Below are positions 1-8,239 of a stretch of 32,079 nt of DNA, piece by piece. Below the pieces are notes generated by a model. The model made no database searches. It saw only the letters and a list, made by a program, of their open reading frames with translations, and had not been told where the DNA came from. The DNA is from an uncultured Bacteroidales bacterium. GTDB lineage: Bacteria > Bacteroidota > Bacteroidia > Bacteroidales > P3. Positions within the stretch are counted from its first letter, which is position 1; each line of letters begins with the position of its first letter. Location: NCBI GenBank assembly GCA_900315935.1, contig ONBB01000024.1, positions 1 through 32,079 on the forward strand, in the 5' to 3' direction. The position numbers and the translations under genes were made by a program.

Positions 1-1
1 C

Positions 2-745
2 GACACCCTGTTGACAGTGCACAGCATCACAGACACGCTCTACCTGCGCCACTACATACACGACACGCTGTACCTCACGGCCTTCGTGCACGACACGCTT
101 CACATGCATCACTACACGCACGACACGCTCTACATCACCCGCACCCTCCACGGGTATATCCACGACACCCTCTTCCAGCACCTGGAGCACCGGCTGCACG
201 ACACGGTCTTCCTGCAGCAGTACCTGCACGACACGCTCTACGTGGAGCGCTACCTGTACCACTACCTTCACGACACGCTGCCGGTGGACCTCACCCACGA
301 GCTGCACGACACGGTCTTCCTTGCCCGCTACCTGACGGACACGGTGGAGCGCTACATCGACCACCTGGTGCATGACACCCTCTTCAGCTACATCCGCCTG
401 ACGGACACCCTCTACCGCACTCGCACGCGCTACGCCAACGTCCACGACACGGTGCACCTGTACACCACCCTGACGGACACAGTCTATGTCCACGACACTG
501 TCTACGTCGCTGTCGACCCCATCGTACCCGCCAAGGCGAAGGTCTACGTGAGTCAAGGCCGCATCGCGGTGGAAGGTGCATTGGGGCGCGAAGTGTCGCT
601 CTACGACCTGTCCGGGCGCCTGTTGTCCGCGCGGCGCGAGGAGGCGGCACTCCTCACCTTCGAGGTGCCTGCTTCTGGGGTCTACCTTGTGCAGGTGGGC
701 ACATCGGTACCCCACAGGGTGGCAGTCGTCCTCAACGCAAGATGA
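2..745 (+). CDS. HDT-repeat surface protein with T9SS sorting domain (5' end outside window)
   Basis: The reading frame is open from the first complete codon, so the true start lies upstream. The visible part is almost entirely repeats of an (H/T)-D-T-(L/V)-(Y/F) motif, about 16 copies, followed by a short linker and a C-terminal domain of about 70 residues. That domain has the type A T9SS pattern: KVYV start, 'LYDLSGRLL', 'VPASGVYLVQV' and a basic end. The protein is therefore probably exported through the T9SS and held at or released from the cell surface. Repeat spacing is 10, 12 or 14 residues (6 once near the end). The next gene is a paralogue, 35 bp downstream and probably cotranscribed. 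I do not recognise a named family; a ligand-binding, fibrous or metal-binding role would be guesswork. Confidence 0.8.
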   Translation, partial: DTLLTVHSITDTLYLRHYIHDTLYLTAFVHDTLHMHHYTHDTLYITRTLHGYIHDTLFQHLEHRLHDTVFLQQYLHDTLYVERYLYHYLHDTLPVDLTHELHDTVFLARYLTDTVERYIDHLVHDTLFSYIRLTDTLYRTRTRYANVHDTVHLYTTLTDTVYVHDTVYVAVDPIVPAKAKVYVSQGRIAVEGALGREVSLYDLSGRLLSARREEAALLTFEVPASGVYLVQVGTSVPHRVAVVLNAR

Positions 746-780
746 ACCTACATAGTACATAGCAATAAAAAAGAAACATT

Positions 781-2301
781 ATGATAAAGAAAGCTTTACT
801 CCTTTTCGCCACACTTGTCGCGCTGTCCATCGTCGCCAGTGCCCAGTCAGTCACCCACACCGTTACGGTCCAGTCCGATGCGCCTGCCCTCGGCACCGCT
901 GCCGGCGGCGGCACCTACACCGCCGGCGACACAGCCACACTCTACGCCCTGCCGGCGGCCAACGTGCGTTTCGTGGGTTGGAACGATGGCGACGGAAGCA
1001 ACCCCCGCCGGGTGGAGGTAACAGCCGACACCCTCTTCACCGCTGTGTTCACCCCGCACGACACCGCCTATGTAACCCTGCACGACACCACCATAGTGCA
1101 CTTGGTCCACCTGCACGATACCACGCTGGTCTACATCCGGGATACCACCTTCGTCAACAGCTACATCCACGACACGGTCATCCGCTACGTGAACCACTAT
1201 GTGCACGACACGACCTACATCAACCGCTACGTTCATGACACGGCCTGGCTCACGCAGTACATCCACGACACCACGCTGGTAACCAACTATATCCACGACA
1301 CGGTGCTGCAGTACGTGAACCAGTATGTGCATGACACCACCGTGGTCAACCACTACTTCCGCGACACGCTCTACCTTCCTGAGCATATCTATGATACGGT
1401 CTACGTCAATCACAACGTGCACGACACCACCCGGGTCTACATCCGCGAGTACGTTCATGACACGACCTACATCACCAACTACGTGCACGACACGATGATA
1501 GCCTACGTCAATAACTATGTGCACGACACAACCTACATCAACAACTATATCCACGACACCACCGTCCTGGTGCGCACCCAGACGGACACCCTCTACCTGC
1601 ACCACTATGTGCACGACACCGCCTACCTCACCCTCTACATCCACGACACGGCCCATGTGAACCACTATATCCACGACACGGTGTGGCTCACCCAGACTGT
1701 GTGGGAATACATCCACGACACGGTGTTGCAGTATGTCAACCACTACATCCACGACACAACCTTCATCACCAACTACATCCACGATACGACCTACCTCGAG
1801 CGCTTCGTCGACGTCTACATCCACGACACGGTGCTGCAGTACATCAACCACTACATCCACGACACTACCTTTATCACCAACTACATCCATGACACGGTCA
1901 TCAACTACATCAACCGCTATATCCATGACACGACCTACGTCAATCACTATATCCACGATACGGTGTGGCTCACCCATACCGAGTGGGAATACATCCACGA
2001 CACGATATACCTCTACCACACCGTTCGCGACACGGTCTATATCCACGACACAATCTATATCAGCGACCCCGCCGGTGCGGACAGCCCGCAGGCCGTCAAT
2101 GCCAAGGTATACCAGCGTGGTGGCCGCGTTGTCGTCGAGGGTGCCGAGGGCCAAGGAGTGGCACTCTACGATGCCGTCGGCCGTCTCCTTGCCACCCGTC
2201 GTGACGGGCAGGGCGAGGTGAGCTTCGATATCCCTGCCAGCGGCGCCTACCTCGTTAAGATTGGCGACCTGCCGCCAAGACGTATCATGGTGGTCAGATA
2301 A
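781..2301 (+). CDS. HDT-repeat surface protein with InlB-like domain and T9SS sorting domain
   Basis: 506 residues. A Sec signal peptide (about 1-22, ending ASAQ) is followed by an InlB B-repeat/'bacterial repeat'-like domain (about 25-90, with the 'VGWNDGD' signature). Then come about 32 copies of an H-D-T motif (about 93-425) and a T9SS type A domain (about 437-506, with 'LYDAVGRLL' and 'IPASGAYLVKI'). The ATG at 781 is supported by the signal peptide directly after it. It lies 35 bp behind a partial paralogue, which suggests a tandem duplication and cotranscription. Residues between motifs alternate polar and hydrophobic/aromatic positions, suggesting short beta-strands. Predicted location is the cell surface. 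Function is unknown. The same InlB-like domain occurs just before the sorting domain of the protein at 27855. Confidence 0.85.
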   Translation: MIKKALLLFATLVALSIVASAQSVTHTVTVQSDAPALGTAAGGGTYTAGDTATLYALPAANVRFVGWNDGDGSNPRRVEVTADTLFTAVFTPHDTAYVTLHDTTIVHLVHLHDTTLVYIRDTTFVNSYIHDTVIRYVNHYVHDTTYINRYVHDTAWLTQYIHDTTLVTNYIHDTVLQYVNQYVHDTTVVNHYFRDTLYLPEHIYDTVYVNHNVHDTTRVYIREYVHDTTYITNYVHDTMIAYVNNYVHDTTYINNYIHDTTVLVRTQTDTLYLHHYVHDTAYLTLYIHDTAHVNHYIHDTVWLTQTVWEYIHDTVLQYVNHYIHDTTFITNYIHDTTYLERFVDVYIHDTVLQYINHYIHDTTFITNYIHDTVINYINRYIHDTTYVNHYIHDTVWLTHTEWEYIHDTIYLYHTVRDTVYIHDTIYISDPAGADSPQAVNAKVYQRGGRVVVEGAEGQGVALYDAVGRLLATRRDGQGEVSFDIPASGAYLVKIGDLPPRRIMVVR

Positions 2302-2320
2302 CCCCCGGATTCATGACAAA

Positions 2321-2350
2321 GGGCAGCGTCCGTCGGTCGCTGCCCTTCCC
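2321..2350 (+). terminator. Rho-independent terminator of the HDT-repeat genes
   Basis: An 8-bp perfect stem, GGGCAGCG (2321-2328) with CGCTGCCC (2338-2345), is followed by a pyrimidine/T-rich stretch. It lies 20 bp after the stop codon of the preceding gene. Confidence 0.7.
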
Positions 2351-2370
2351 TTTTCCCACCCATTCTCCAA

Positions 2371-2406
2371 GAGAGGAAGAAGAGAGGAAGAAGAGAGGAA
2401 GAAGAG
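2371..2406. repeat. 11-bp tandem repeat (GAGAGGAAGAA) x3
   Basis: Three exact copies of GAGAGGAAGAA are followed by a partial copy. The reverse complement of this unit (CTCTTCTTCCT, up to rotation) appears in the intergenic regions near 5496 and 21552 with fewer copies, so it belongs to a small dispersed repeat family. Confidence 0.85.
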
Positions 2407-2440
2407 GGTGGGTCTTATGCCTTGGGAATCATCTGGTTGT

Positions 2441-2472
2441 AAACTGACAAAAAATGCCCTTTTGTCAGGTTT
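2441..2472. repeat. Inverted repeat in the intergenic region upstream of the nrdJ terminator
   Basis: AAACTGACAAAA (2441-2452) pairs with TTTTGTCAG-GTTT (2460-2472) apart from one bulged G, with a 7-nt loop. A run of seven T residues lies about 10 bp further on (near 2480-2487). It could be a second terminator for rightward transcription or an operator; nothing in the sequence decides between these. Confidence 0.5.
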
Positions 2473-2530
2473 GTAGTCGTTTTTTTCGAGGATACAGCTA
2501 CTGGTAAAATTGATAGTATGTCCCCGAATG

Positions 2531-2570
2531 GGAAACAAAACAGGAGGCCCCCATCGATGGGGGCCTCCTG
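2531..2570 (-). terminator. Terminator of nrdJ (30-bp perfect palindrome)
   Basis: Positions 2541-2570 are a perfect 30-bp palindrome with arms CAGGAGGCCCCCATC. Read on the minus strand it is followed by TTTTGTTT, as expected for intrinsic termination 24 bp after the nrdJ stop codon. Confidence 0.85.
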
Positions 2571-2594
2571 TGCTATATGTGCTTGCTTGTTTTT

Positions 2595-5174
2595 CTAGCT
2601 GCATTTGCTCCAGCCGCAGTTCTGGCAGCTCTTGCATCCGTCGCGGTATACAATCTTGCTGCCGCAGTCGGGGCAGAGTTCGTCGGTCTCGGTGCCGTCC
2701 TTGATGTAGCGTTTCAGCGCGCGGGCCACACCGTTGGACCAGGTGGTGATGCTGTCCACGTCGAAGGTGAGCTTGCCGATGAGTTCCACCACGTTGGGGA
2801 TGGGCATGCCGTGGCGCAGGATGCCGGAGATGAGCTTGGCGTAGTTCCAGTATTCTTTCTTGAACATGCGGGATAGGCCGCCGATGGTTACGGGGTAGCC
2901 GTCGTGGTCGAGGAATTGGAAGTCGTAGCGCGCATGGGCGTCGCCTTTCTCCTTGACGCGTATCACCCAACCTTTCTCGACCCACTTGGGCAGCACGAAG
3001 TTCTCGGCGCGGCCGGTGAAAATCTCGTAGGGGCGACCTTCGTACATGCCGACGACGGCAATCCAATCCTCCTTTTCGTTCTTGAAGCGGACGATTTCGG
3101 CCTCGAGTTTCTTGGGGCGCTTGGGGGCTTTGCTTTCGCCGAAAGCGGGGGTGTCTTTCTTGCCCTCGCTGGTGGAGACCAGCACGCCGGTGCGCGATCC
3201 GTCGCGGTAGATGGTGCAACCCTTGCATCCGCTTTCCCAGGCGGTCTCGTAGATGGTGGCCACGGTCTCTTTGGTGGTCTCCTTGGGGATGTTGACGGTA
3301 ACGGAAATCGAGTGGTCCACCCATTTCTGTATGGCGCCCTGCATGCGCACCTTGGCCACCCAGTCGATGTCGGCGCTGGTGGCGTGGAAGTAGGGGCTCT
3401 GTTCGATGAGTGTCTGCAACGCTGTGTCGTCCATCTGCTTGACGGCCTCCACATCGTGTCCGTTGATGCGGGCCCAGTCGAGGAACTTGGGGTGGAATAC
3501 GTTGTACTCTTCGAAGTAGTCGCCGTTTTCGTCTTTGATGATGTTCTTGTTGGAGGCGTCGCGGTCGTTGGGGTTAATCTTTTTGCGGCGTTTGTAGGCG
3601 ACGAGGAACACGGGCTCGATGCCGCTGGTGGTCTGGGTGCAGATGCTGACGGTGCCGGTGGGGGCGATGGTGAGGAGGGCGATGTTGCGGCGGCCGTACT
3701 TGGTCATCTCGGCGTAGAGCTCGGGTTCGGCTTCGCGTATGCGCTGGATGAGGGGGTTGTTCTCCTCGCGGCGTGGGTCGTAGATGGGGAAGGAGCCGCG
3801 CTCCTTGGCCAGCTGTACGCTGGAGCCGTAGGCGGCGCAGCAGAGGGTCTGCTGCACCTTGACGGCAAATGCAGTGGCCTCCTCGCTGCCATATTGCAGG
3901 CCCAGGGCGGCCAGCATGTCGCCCTCGGCCGTGATGCCGAAGCCGCTGCGGCGCCCTTCGAGGCACTTCATCTTGATATTCAGCCACAGGTTGTGCTCCA
4001 CCTGCTTGATTTCGTCGCTCTCGGGGTCGGTCTCTATCTTCTTGAGTATCTGCTCCACCTTCTCCAGCTCGAGGTCAATCAGGTCGTCCATCAGGCGTTG
4101 CCCCTTGGCCACATGCTCGCGGAAGAGGTCGAAATTGAACGTGGCCTGTGGGGTGAAGGGGTTCTCGACATAGGAGAAGAGGTTGATTGCCTGCAGGCGG
4201 CAGCTGTCGTAGGGGCAGAGGGGTATCTCGCCGCAGGGGTTGGTGCTGACGGTGCGGTAGCCGAAGTCGGCATAGCAGTCGGGCACGCTCTCGCGGATGA
4301 TGGTGTCCCAGTAGAGCACACCCGGCTCGGCGCTGCTCCACGCGTTGGCGATAATCTTGTTCCACAGCGCGCGGGCATCTATCTCTTTGGTATATATGGG
4401 GTTGGGCGAGTCGATGGGGTACTGCTGCACGAACGGCTTGCCGCTGCGGACGCACTCCATGAACTCGTCGGTAATCTTCACGCTGACGTTGGCGCCGGTA
4501 ATCTTGCCCTGCTCCAGCTTGGCGTCGATGAAGTGCTCGGAGTCGGGGTGCTTGATGCTGATGGAGAGCATCAGCGCGCCGCGGCGGCCGCCCTGGGCCA
4601 CCTCGCGGGTGGTGTTGCTGTAGCGCTGCATGAAGGGCACGATGCCGGTCGAGGTGAGGGCCGAGTTCTTGACGGGGCTTCCGCCGGGGCGTATGTGGCT
4701 CAGGTCGTGCCCTACGCCGCCGCGCCGCTTCATCAGCTGCACCTGCTCCTGGTCAATTTTCATGATGCCGCCGTAGGAGTCGCTCTGGCCCGAATTGCCG
4801 ATGACGAAGCAGTTCGAGAGGCTGACCACCTGGAAGTTGTTGCCGATGCCGCTCATGGGGCTGCCCTGGGGTACTATATATTTAAAGTCTTTCAGCAGCT
4901 GGTAGATCTCCTCCTCCGAGAGGGGGTTCTGGTACTTCTGCTCGATGCGGGCATACTCCGCCGCCAGGCGGCGGTGCATCATGTCGGGGTTGAGCTCGTA
5001 GATCTTGTCGTCGTTGCGCAGGGCGTACTTGTTCATCCACACGTTGGCGGCCAGCTCGTCGCCGTGGAAATAGTCCACCGAGGACTGCATAATCTCCTCC
5101 GGTGTATACTGCCGGTACTCTTTGGGTTCCCGCTGGGGGGTGGTTGCAGAAAACAAGTCGCCTTGCGTCATCAT
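2595..5174 (-). CDS. nrdJ: Adenosylcobalamin-dependent (class II) ribonucleoside-diphosphate reductase
   Basis: 859 residues, the usual length of the long class II reductases. The enzyme reduces ribonucleotides to deoxyribonucleotides, using a radical generated from adenosylcobalamin, so it needs no O2 and no NrdB subunit. Visible marks are Cys122 in the 'SNCFVIG' segment, the catalytic N312-P-C314-G-E316 motif, 'GRRGALMLS', 'APTGTVS', and a C-terminal TSCPD-type region. The last 27 residues carry paired cysteines (CPDC, CKSC, CGWSKC), which would bind zinc and carry the redox cysteines. The start at 5174 gives the expected N terminus. It is a single-gene unit ended by the palindromic terminator. 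I saw no clear cobalamin riboswitch or consensus promoter in the 600 bp upstream. Confidence 0.95.
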   Translation of the reverse strand: MMTQGDLFSATTPQREPKEYRQYTPEEIMQSSVDYFHGDELAANVWMNKYALRNDDKIYELNPDMMHRRLAAEYARIEQKYQNPLSEEEIYQLLKDFKYIVPQGSPMSGIGNNFQVVSLSNCFVIGNSGQSDSYGGIMKIDQEQVQLMKRRGGVGHDLSHIRPGGSPVKNSALTSTGIVPFMQRYSNTTREVAQGGRRGALMLSISIKHPDSEHFIDAKLEQGKITGANVSVKITDEFMECVRSGKPFVQQYPIDSPNPIYTKEIDARALWNKIIANAWSSAEPGVLYWDTIIRESVPDCYADFGYRTVSTNPCGEIPLCPYDSCRLQAINLFSYVENPFTPQATFNFDLFREHVAKGQRLMDDLIDLELEKVEQILKKIETDPESDEIKQVEHNLWLNIKMKCLEGRRSGFGITAEGDMLAALGLQYGSEEATAFAVKVQQTLCCAAYGSSVQLAKERGSFPIYDPRREENNPLIQRIREAEPELYAEMTKYGRRNIALLTIAPTGTVSICTQTTSGIEPVFLVAYKRRKKINPNDRDASNKNIIKDENGDYFEEYNVFHPKFLDWARINGHDVEAVKQMDDTALQTLIEQSPYFHATSADIDWVAKVRMQGAIQKWVDHSISVTVNIPKETTKETVATIYETAWESGCKGCTIYRDGSRTGVLVSTSEGKKDTPAFGESKAPKRPKKLEAEIVRFKNEKEDWIAVVGMYEGRPYEIFTGRAENFVLPKWVEKGWVIRVKEKGDAHARYDFQFLDHDGYPVTIGGLSRMFKKEYWNYAKLISGILRHGMPIPNVVELIGKLTFDVDSITTWSNGVARALKRYIKDGTETDELCPDCGSKIVYRDGCKSCQNCGWSKCS

Positions 5175-5683
5175 GGGTGCTGATTTATGTTGTTAAGTTA
5201 TAATGAATTGCGGCAAAACGGGTGCTCCCGTTTCGGAGTGCTAAATTATATAGAATTCCACCGCCTCGGCCGACAAGTTATCAACAAAAAAACGGCCCCT
5301 CTCGGCACTCCTTTTGGTATCAAAGATTTGCTCGGTTGAAAACCTCGACGCACCCCGCTGGGGTACCCCCGCACGGAGTACCCGACCTCCCCTGGAGGCA
5401 GGGGCGAAAAAAGGGGTCGAAAAATTGGAAAAAAGTGAAAAACGGCTCAAAAAACGTGGTTTGCAAGCGGCTGACAATCAGGATTCAGGGGGTACCCTCT
5501 TCTTCCTCTCTTCGTCCATGCTAGGGGAGTGGTCGGGAAGGGGTGGGGAGTAGTAGTGAAGAGGAGGGGGCAAAAAACGTTATTAGAGGAGGTTTTGGGG
5601 CTGGATGCATCGCTATCGGTGAGGTGCTGTGGAAAAATAATGGGGCTGAAACACAGTGGTTTGAGAAAAAAATGCAAAAAATA
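5175..5683. other. Non-coding region between nrdJ and the tRNA promoter
   Basis: No convincing gene. It holds the nrdJ leader, A-rich tracts, and a copy of a dispersed intergenic repeat (about 5440-5530) resembling 21475-21600. A near-consensus minus-strand -7 box (AATCTTTG, 5321-5328) is the only weak promoter candidate for nrdJ. Confidence 0.5.
5440..5530 (+). repeat. Dispersed intergenic repeat, copy 1
   Basis: It shares an ordered set of blocks with 21475-21590: 'TTGaAAAACGGC', 'CAAGCGGCTGAC/CAACAGGCTGAC', then 'GGGTACCCTCTTCTTCC' and 'CTCTCTTCG(t/g)CCATG'. This copy carries one full CTCTTCTTCCT unit where the 21552 copy has two. Confidence 0.65.
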
Positions 5684-5715
5684 TTTGGCCATATCGGAAA
5701 AAGGTTGTACTTTTG
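5684..5715 (+). promoter_or_regulatory. Bacteroidota-type promoter for the tRNA-Ala genes
   Basis: TTTG at 5684-5687 and TACTTTTG at 5708-5715 (TAnnTTTG) are separated by 20 bp. The surrounding 'AAAAAGGTTGTA.CTTTTGCACC' context is nearly the same as at the promoter at 11331-11361. The first tRNA begins about 78 bp downstream. Confidence 0.8.
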
Positions 5716-5793
5716 CACCCGATTTCAAAAGAGCACGAGCGAAGTCGAGTGAACTTTGGAATTGAGATTTCGAGAGAAAAACGGAATGCAAAT

Positions 5794-5870
<77 letters not shown>

Positions 5871-5876
5871 AGAAGA

Positions 5877-5901
5877 GGGTCGCCACGAACGGCCCTTTTT
5901 T
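5877..5901 (+). terminator. Terminator after tRNA-Ala(GGC)
   Basis: GGGTCG (5877-5882) pairs with CGGCCC (5890-5895, one G-U pair), followed by six T residues. Partial read-through would be needed if the next tRNA uses the same promoter. Confidence 0.75.
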
Positions 5902-5911
5902 GATAGACAAC

Positions 5912-5984
5912 GGGGTAGTAGCTCATCTGGTAGAGCATTTGGTTCGCAATCAAAAGGTAGTGGGTTCGAGTCCCATCTACTCCA
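5912..5984 (+). tRNA. tRNA-Ala (anticodon CGC), CCA not encoded
   Basis: The acceptor GGGGTAG/CTACTCC has G3-U70 and discriminator A at 5984. The D arm is GCTC/GAGC. The anticodon stem is TTTGG/TCAAA (one G-U) with loop TTCGCAA (anticodon CGC). The T arm is GTGGG/CCCAT. The sequence after the discriminator is CGG, so CCA must be added by the nucleotidyltransferase, unlike in the neighbouring tRNA. Confidence 0.93.
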
Positions 5985-5994
5985 CGGAAACAGG

Positions 5995-6018
5995 AAACCG
6001 CTTGCAGGCGGTTTTTTT
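5995..6018 (+). terminator. Terminator after tRNA-Ala(CGC)
   Basis: AAACCGC (5995-6001) pairs with GCGGTTT (6008-6014), and the T run continues to 6018. Confidence 0.85.
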
Positions 6019-6126
6019 GCACTGAGTAGACAAAATATTATTCACGAAAACAAAGTCAATGAAGAAAACGGCATAGTGTAGAATATGCATATCGTAGAAT
6101 AGGAAAAAGCGAAGTAGCTGTACGCT

Positions 6127-6253
6127 GGAATCTTTGAAACTTCGACACTTTCAAATTTCCTCCCAGGGGAAGGCAACGGCGCTCCCGCCTTTTTAGGCGT
6201 GGGCTTTATCGTTGTAATTGGGAGGAAGGGTAGTCGAAGACCTCAAAGATTCC
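6127..6253 (+). ncRNA. Rod-shaped structured RNA A (candidate novel family)
   Basis: The segment folds into one long interrupted hairpin. GGAATCTTTGA (6127-6137) pairs with TCAAAGATTCC (6243-6253). CTTCGAC (6140-6146) pairs with GTCGAAG (6233-6239). TTCCTCCCA (6157-6165) pairs with TGGGAGGAA (6219-6227). CAACG (6174-6178) pairs with CGTTG (6210-6214). CCC/GGG and GCC/GGC close the tip around 6184-6203. Internal loops between the stems match those of the RNA at 11416-11585 ('TGAAA', 'CACTTTCA', 'AGGG', 'CCT'). It lies about 100 bp before the VWA-barrel gene. No good promoter is seen directly upstream. The strand is assigned from the shared motif, because the other copy follows a plus-strand promoter. 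Confidence 0.6.
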
Positions 6254-6318
6254 GATGACGGCGAAGAATAAGTGCCACGCTCTTTTTATGTGCATATTCC
6301 TTTCAAATGTAGGCACGT

Positions 6319-6326
6319 TAATTTTG
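6319..6326 (+). promoter_or_regulatory. Possible -7 box for the VWA-barrel gene
   Basis: TAATTTTG fits TAnnTTTG and lies 25 bp before the ATG at 6352. No TTTG at the right distance upstream is seen, so this is weak. Confidence 0.3.
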
Positions 6327-6351
6327 TTCATTATCCAATTAAAATAATAAG

Positions 6352-8094
6352 ATGAGAAACAGATTATCCTCTGCCATTTTTGGCATTCTGCTGTGTGCAA
6401 CCATGCTGTCCACATCGAAAGTGGCCGCCCAGGCCGAGCATTCACTTTACCACATTGATGGTTCATACAAAATGATTTATGATGAAGCTTCGCAAAGCTA
6501 TCGTTACCACCTGACAGATATCACAGACACTGGTGTTGTCATTCAGTACACAGATGGTATCAATAGGTTAGAAGGAAAAGTTGACCCGGAGTCCGAATCT
6601 ATAGAATTTATCTTCGATACGATCCATTCTAATGTCGGCTACAAAAACATCCGCTTTTGGAAATGGCAACCCGACAACAATGATCGCTACTACTGGCAGG
6701 AAGATGCGGAGGTGCGTCAGCCAGTGAATCAACGACGCCGCGACATGGCTCAGGTGGTGATACTGGTTATGGACTGCAGCGAATCCATGAGAAAAAGTGG
6801 CAACTTCAAGCCCATGAAAAAGATGGTTGAAGAGGTAGTAAACCGCTATGCCAGTGCTGTGTCTGGCAATATCCATCTCGGCATCGTGGCCTTCAGCACC
6901 GTACAAGAGGCCCGCAATAACATTTATCCCATAACGCCATTGACACCTGAGGTGGCAAAGGACATTAAGGACAATTTTCTGAAGAACTTAAATACTTACA
7001 ATAACACAGCTCTCTACTTTGCCATGGATACCGCGTCTATTCTTGTGGACAATTACATTAAGAATCTGCAGTTACCAGAAAACATCAAATTTTCTGGCGC
7101 AATGATGACCTGCTTTACCGATGGTTTCGATAATCATTCCATCCTTAAGGGGCATGTATACAAGCATGGTCTTGAAAATCCCTATTTGATTCATCTAGAG
7201 GGGAATGTCGTCAAAGGGCACCGCCTCACCTACACACACGCAAATGGCAAAAAAGATTGTCATGACTTGCAAGTGTACACCATCGCTTACCAAGACGAAG
7301 ATGCCGATGTATCGAGCAATATTTTTATGGCGGTCAACCGAAAACTCAATTCGGATGGCAAGCCTAGAGTTGCCAAGAACTTTGGCGAGGTTAATGACAT
7401 GTTCCAAAGCATCGCCAGAGATCTAGTTGAGCGTTTCCAGCAACTGCGCTGTTTTGTTCCTCGGGCATTTGAGGGACGTGTCCGATGGACTTTTGACAAT
7501 TCCAATATTAATCCTCGTGGGTTCTTCGGCTTTAGCGTAGGAGCCAATGCTGAATTCAACTTGCCGACAAGCGTGGCAAATCCCTACTTTGGATTTGGTG
7601 GTGGTGTGGGAATTGATTTCGCCTTTCCCAGAAGGGACTTTTCGGCCGATGGCGGATTTCTCAACTTTAAGTACACATTCTCTACCTCCGATCCTGCAAT
7701 ACACTTCTCATTCGGCTACCAACACCTTGGCAAACGACACCAGTTTGAACGCAAACTCCTTTGGGGTGTCGGTTTGGATGTCCGAAGTTCTCTGGGATCA
7801 GAGTTCAACATCAAAAATAAGTCGCTTAATTCGCAGCGCACTCAGTATAGCAAATCATATGACTGTGCAGACGAAATGGGGGTCGGTGCCGTCTTTAGGT
7901 TGGGCTCCATCGGTCCCAAGCACCTCTATTACTATTTTGACCTCACTGCCGGCGTCTACCGAATGGGACGTTATACCGAAACATATCAATGGAACACCAG
8001 GCATGGAGGGTATTGGTCATGCATAAACGAAACTTCAAAGAGTATGACCGCACTCTATTTCAATCTTTCGTTTAATTTGGGATACAAGTTCTAG
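6352..8094 (+). CDS. VWA-domain protein with probable C-terminal outer-membrane beta-barrel
   Basis: 580 residues with a signal peptide (1 to about 27, ending VAAQA), so the protein is exported. After an N-terminal region of about 110 residues comes a von Willebrand factor A domain (about 134-360). It has an intact metal-ion-dependent adhesion site: D141-C-S143-E-S145, a Thr near 219 and D257 in 'CFTDGFD'. From about 375 to the C-terminal Phe the sequence alternates aromatic/hydrophobic and polar residues, with Gly-rich turns ('FGFGGGVGIDF', 'HFSFGYQHLG', 'NLSFNLGYKF'). This is typical of a transmembrane beta-barrel ending in F. The barrel is my inference. The gene is clearly AT-richer than its neighbours and stands alone, which fits recent acquisition. 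It follows structured RNA A. Substrate or partner is unknown. Confidence 0.8.
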   Translation: MRNRLSSAIFGILLCATMLSTSKVAAQAEHSLYHIDGSYKMIYDEASQSYRYHLTDITDTGVVIQYTDGINRLEGKVDPESESIEFIFDTIHSNVGYKNIRFWKWQPDNNDRYYWQEDAEVRQPVNQRRRDMAQVVILVMDCSESMRKSGNFKPMKKMVEEVVNRYASAVSGNIHLGIVAFSTVQEARNNIYPITPLTPEVAKDIKDNFLKNLNTYNNTALYFAMDTASILVDNYIKNLQLPENIKFSGAMMTCFTDGFDNHSILKGHVYKHGLENPYLIHLEGNVVKGHRLTYTHANGKKDCHDLQVYTIAYQDEDADVSSNIFMAVNRKLNSDGKPRVAKNFGEVNDMFQSIARDLVERFQQLRCFVPRAFEGRVRWTFDNSNINPRGFFGFSVGANAEFNLPTSVANPYFGFGGGVGIDFAFPRRDFSADGGFLNFKYTFSTSDPAIHFSFGYQHLGKRHQFERKLLWGVGLDVRSSLGSEFNIKNKSLNSQRTQYSKSYDCADEMGVGAVFRLGSIGPKHLYYYFDLTAGVYRMGRYTETYQWNTRHGGYWSCINETSKSMTALYFNLSFNLGYKF

Positions 8095-8195
8095 CCCCGT
8101 GTTCAGAGCAGATAAGGCGGAGGGTGTCCCATAAGTAATTATTTTCTAACAAGAATTGCTTATTTGGAACAGACCTCAAACTACAGGTTAAATGG

Positions 8196-8235
8196 AAAGA
8201 GGGTGTCCATGACTTTTGGGACACCCTCTTTTTAT
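8196..8235. terminator. Bidirectional terminator between converging genes
   Basis: A 13-bp perfect stem, AAAGAGGGTGTCC (8196-8208) with GGACACCCTCTTT (8219-8231), ends in T-rich sequence on both strands. It serves the VWA gene (+) and the thioesterase operon (-). A second copy of GGAGGGTGTCCC occurs about 80 bp upstream, near 8118. Confidence 0.85.
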
Positions 8236-8239
8236 GTCT

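Noticed and set aside
2441-2487. Second terminator for the HDT genes
   Set aside because: The T run is about 10 bp away from the hairpin, too far for a standard intrinsic terminator, and a good terminator already lies at 2321. Kept only as an inverted repeat.
2904-5183. 759-codon open frame antisense to nrdJ
   Set aside because: nrdJ is unmistakable on the other strand. In GC-rich genes ending codons in G/C, the complementary frame often lacks stops; the predicted product is low-complexity Val/Ala/Gly/Leu with no domain.
5175-5400. Cobalamin riboswitch before nrdJ
   Set aside because: No recognisable B12-box-like motif was seen on the minus strand in this region.
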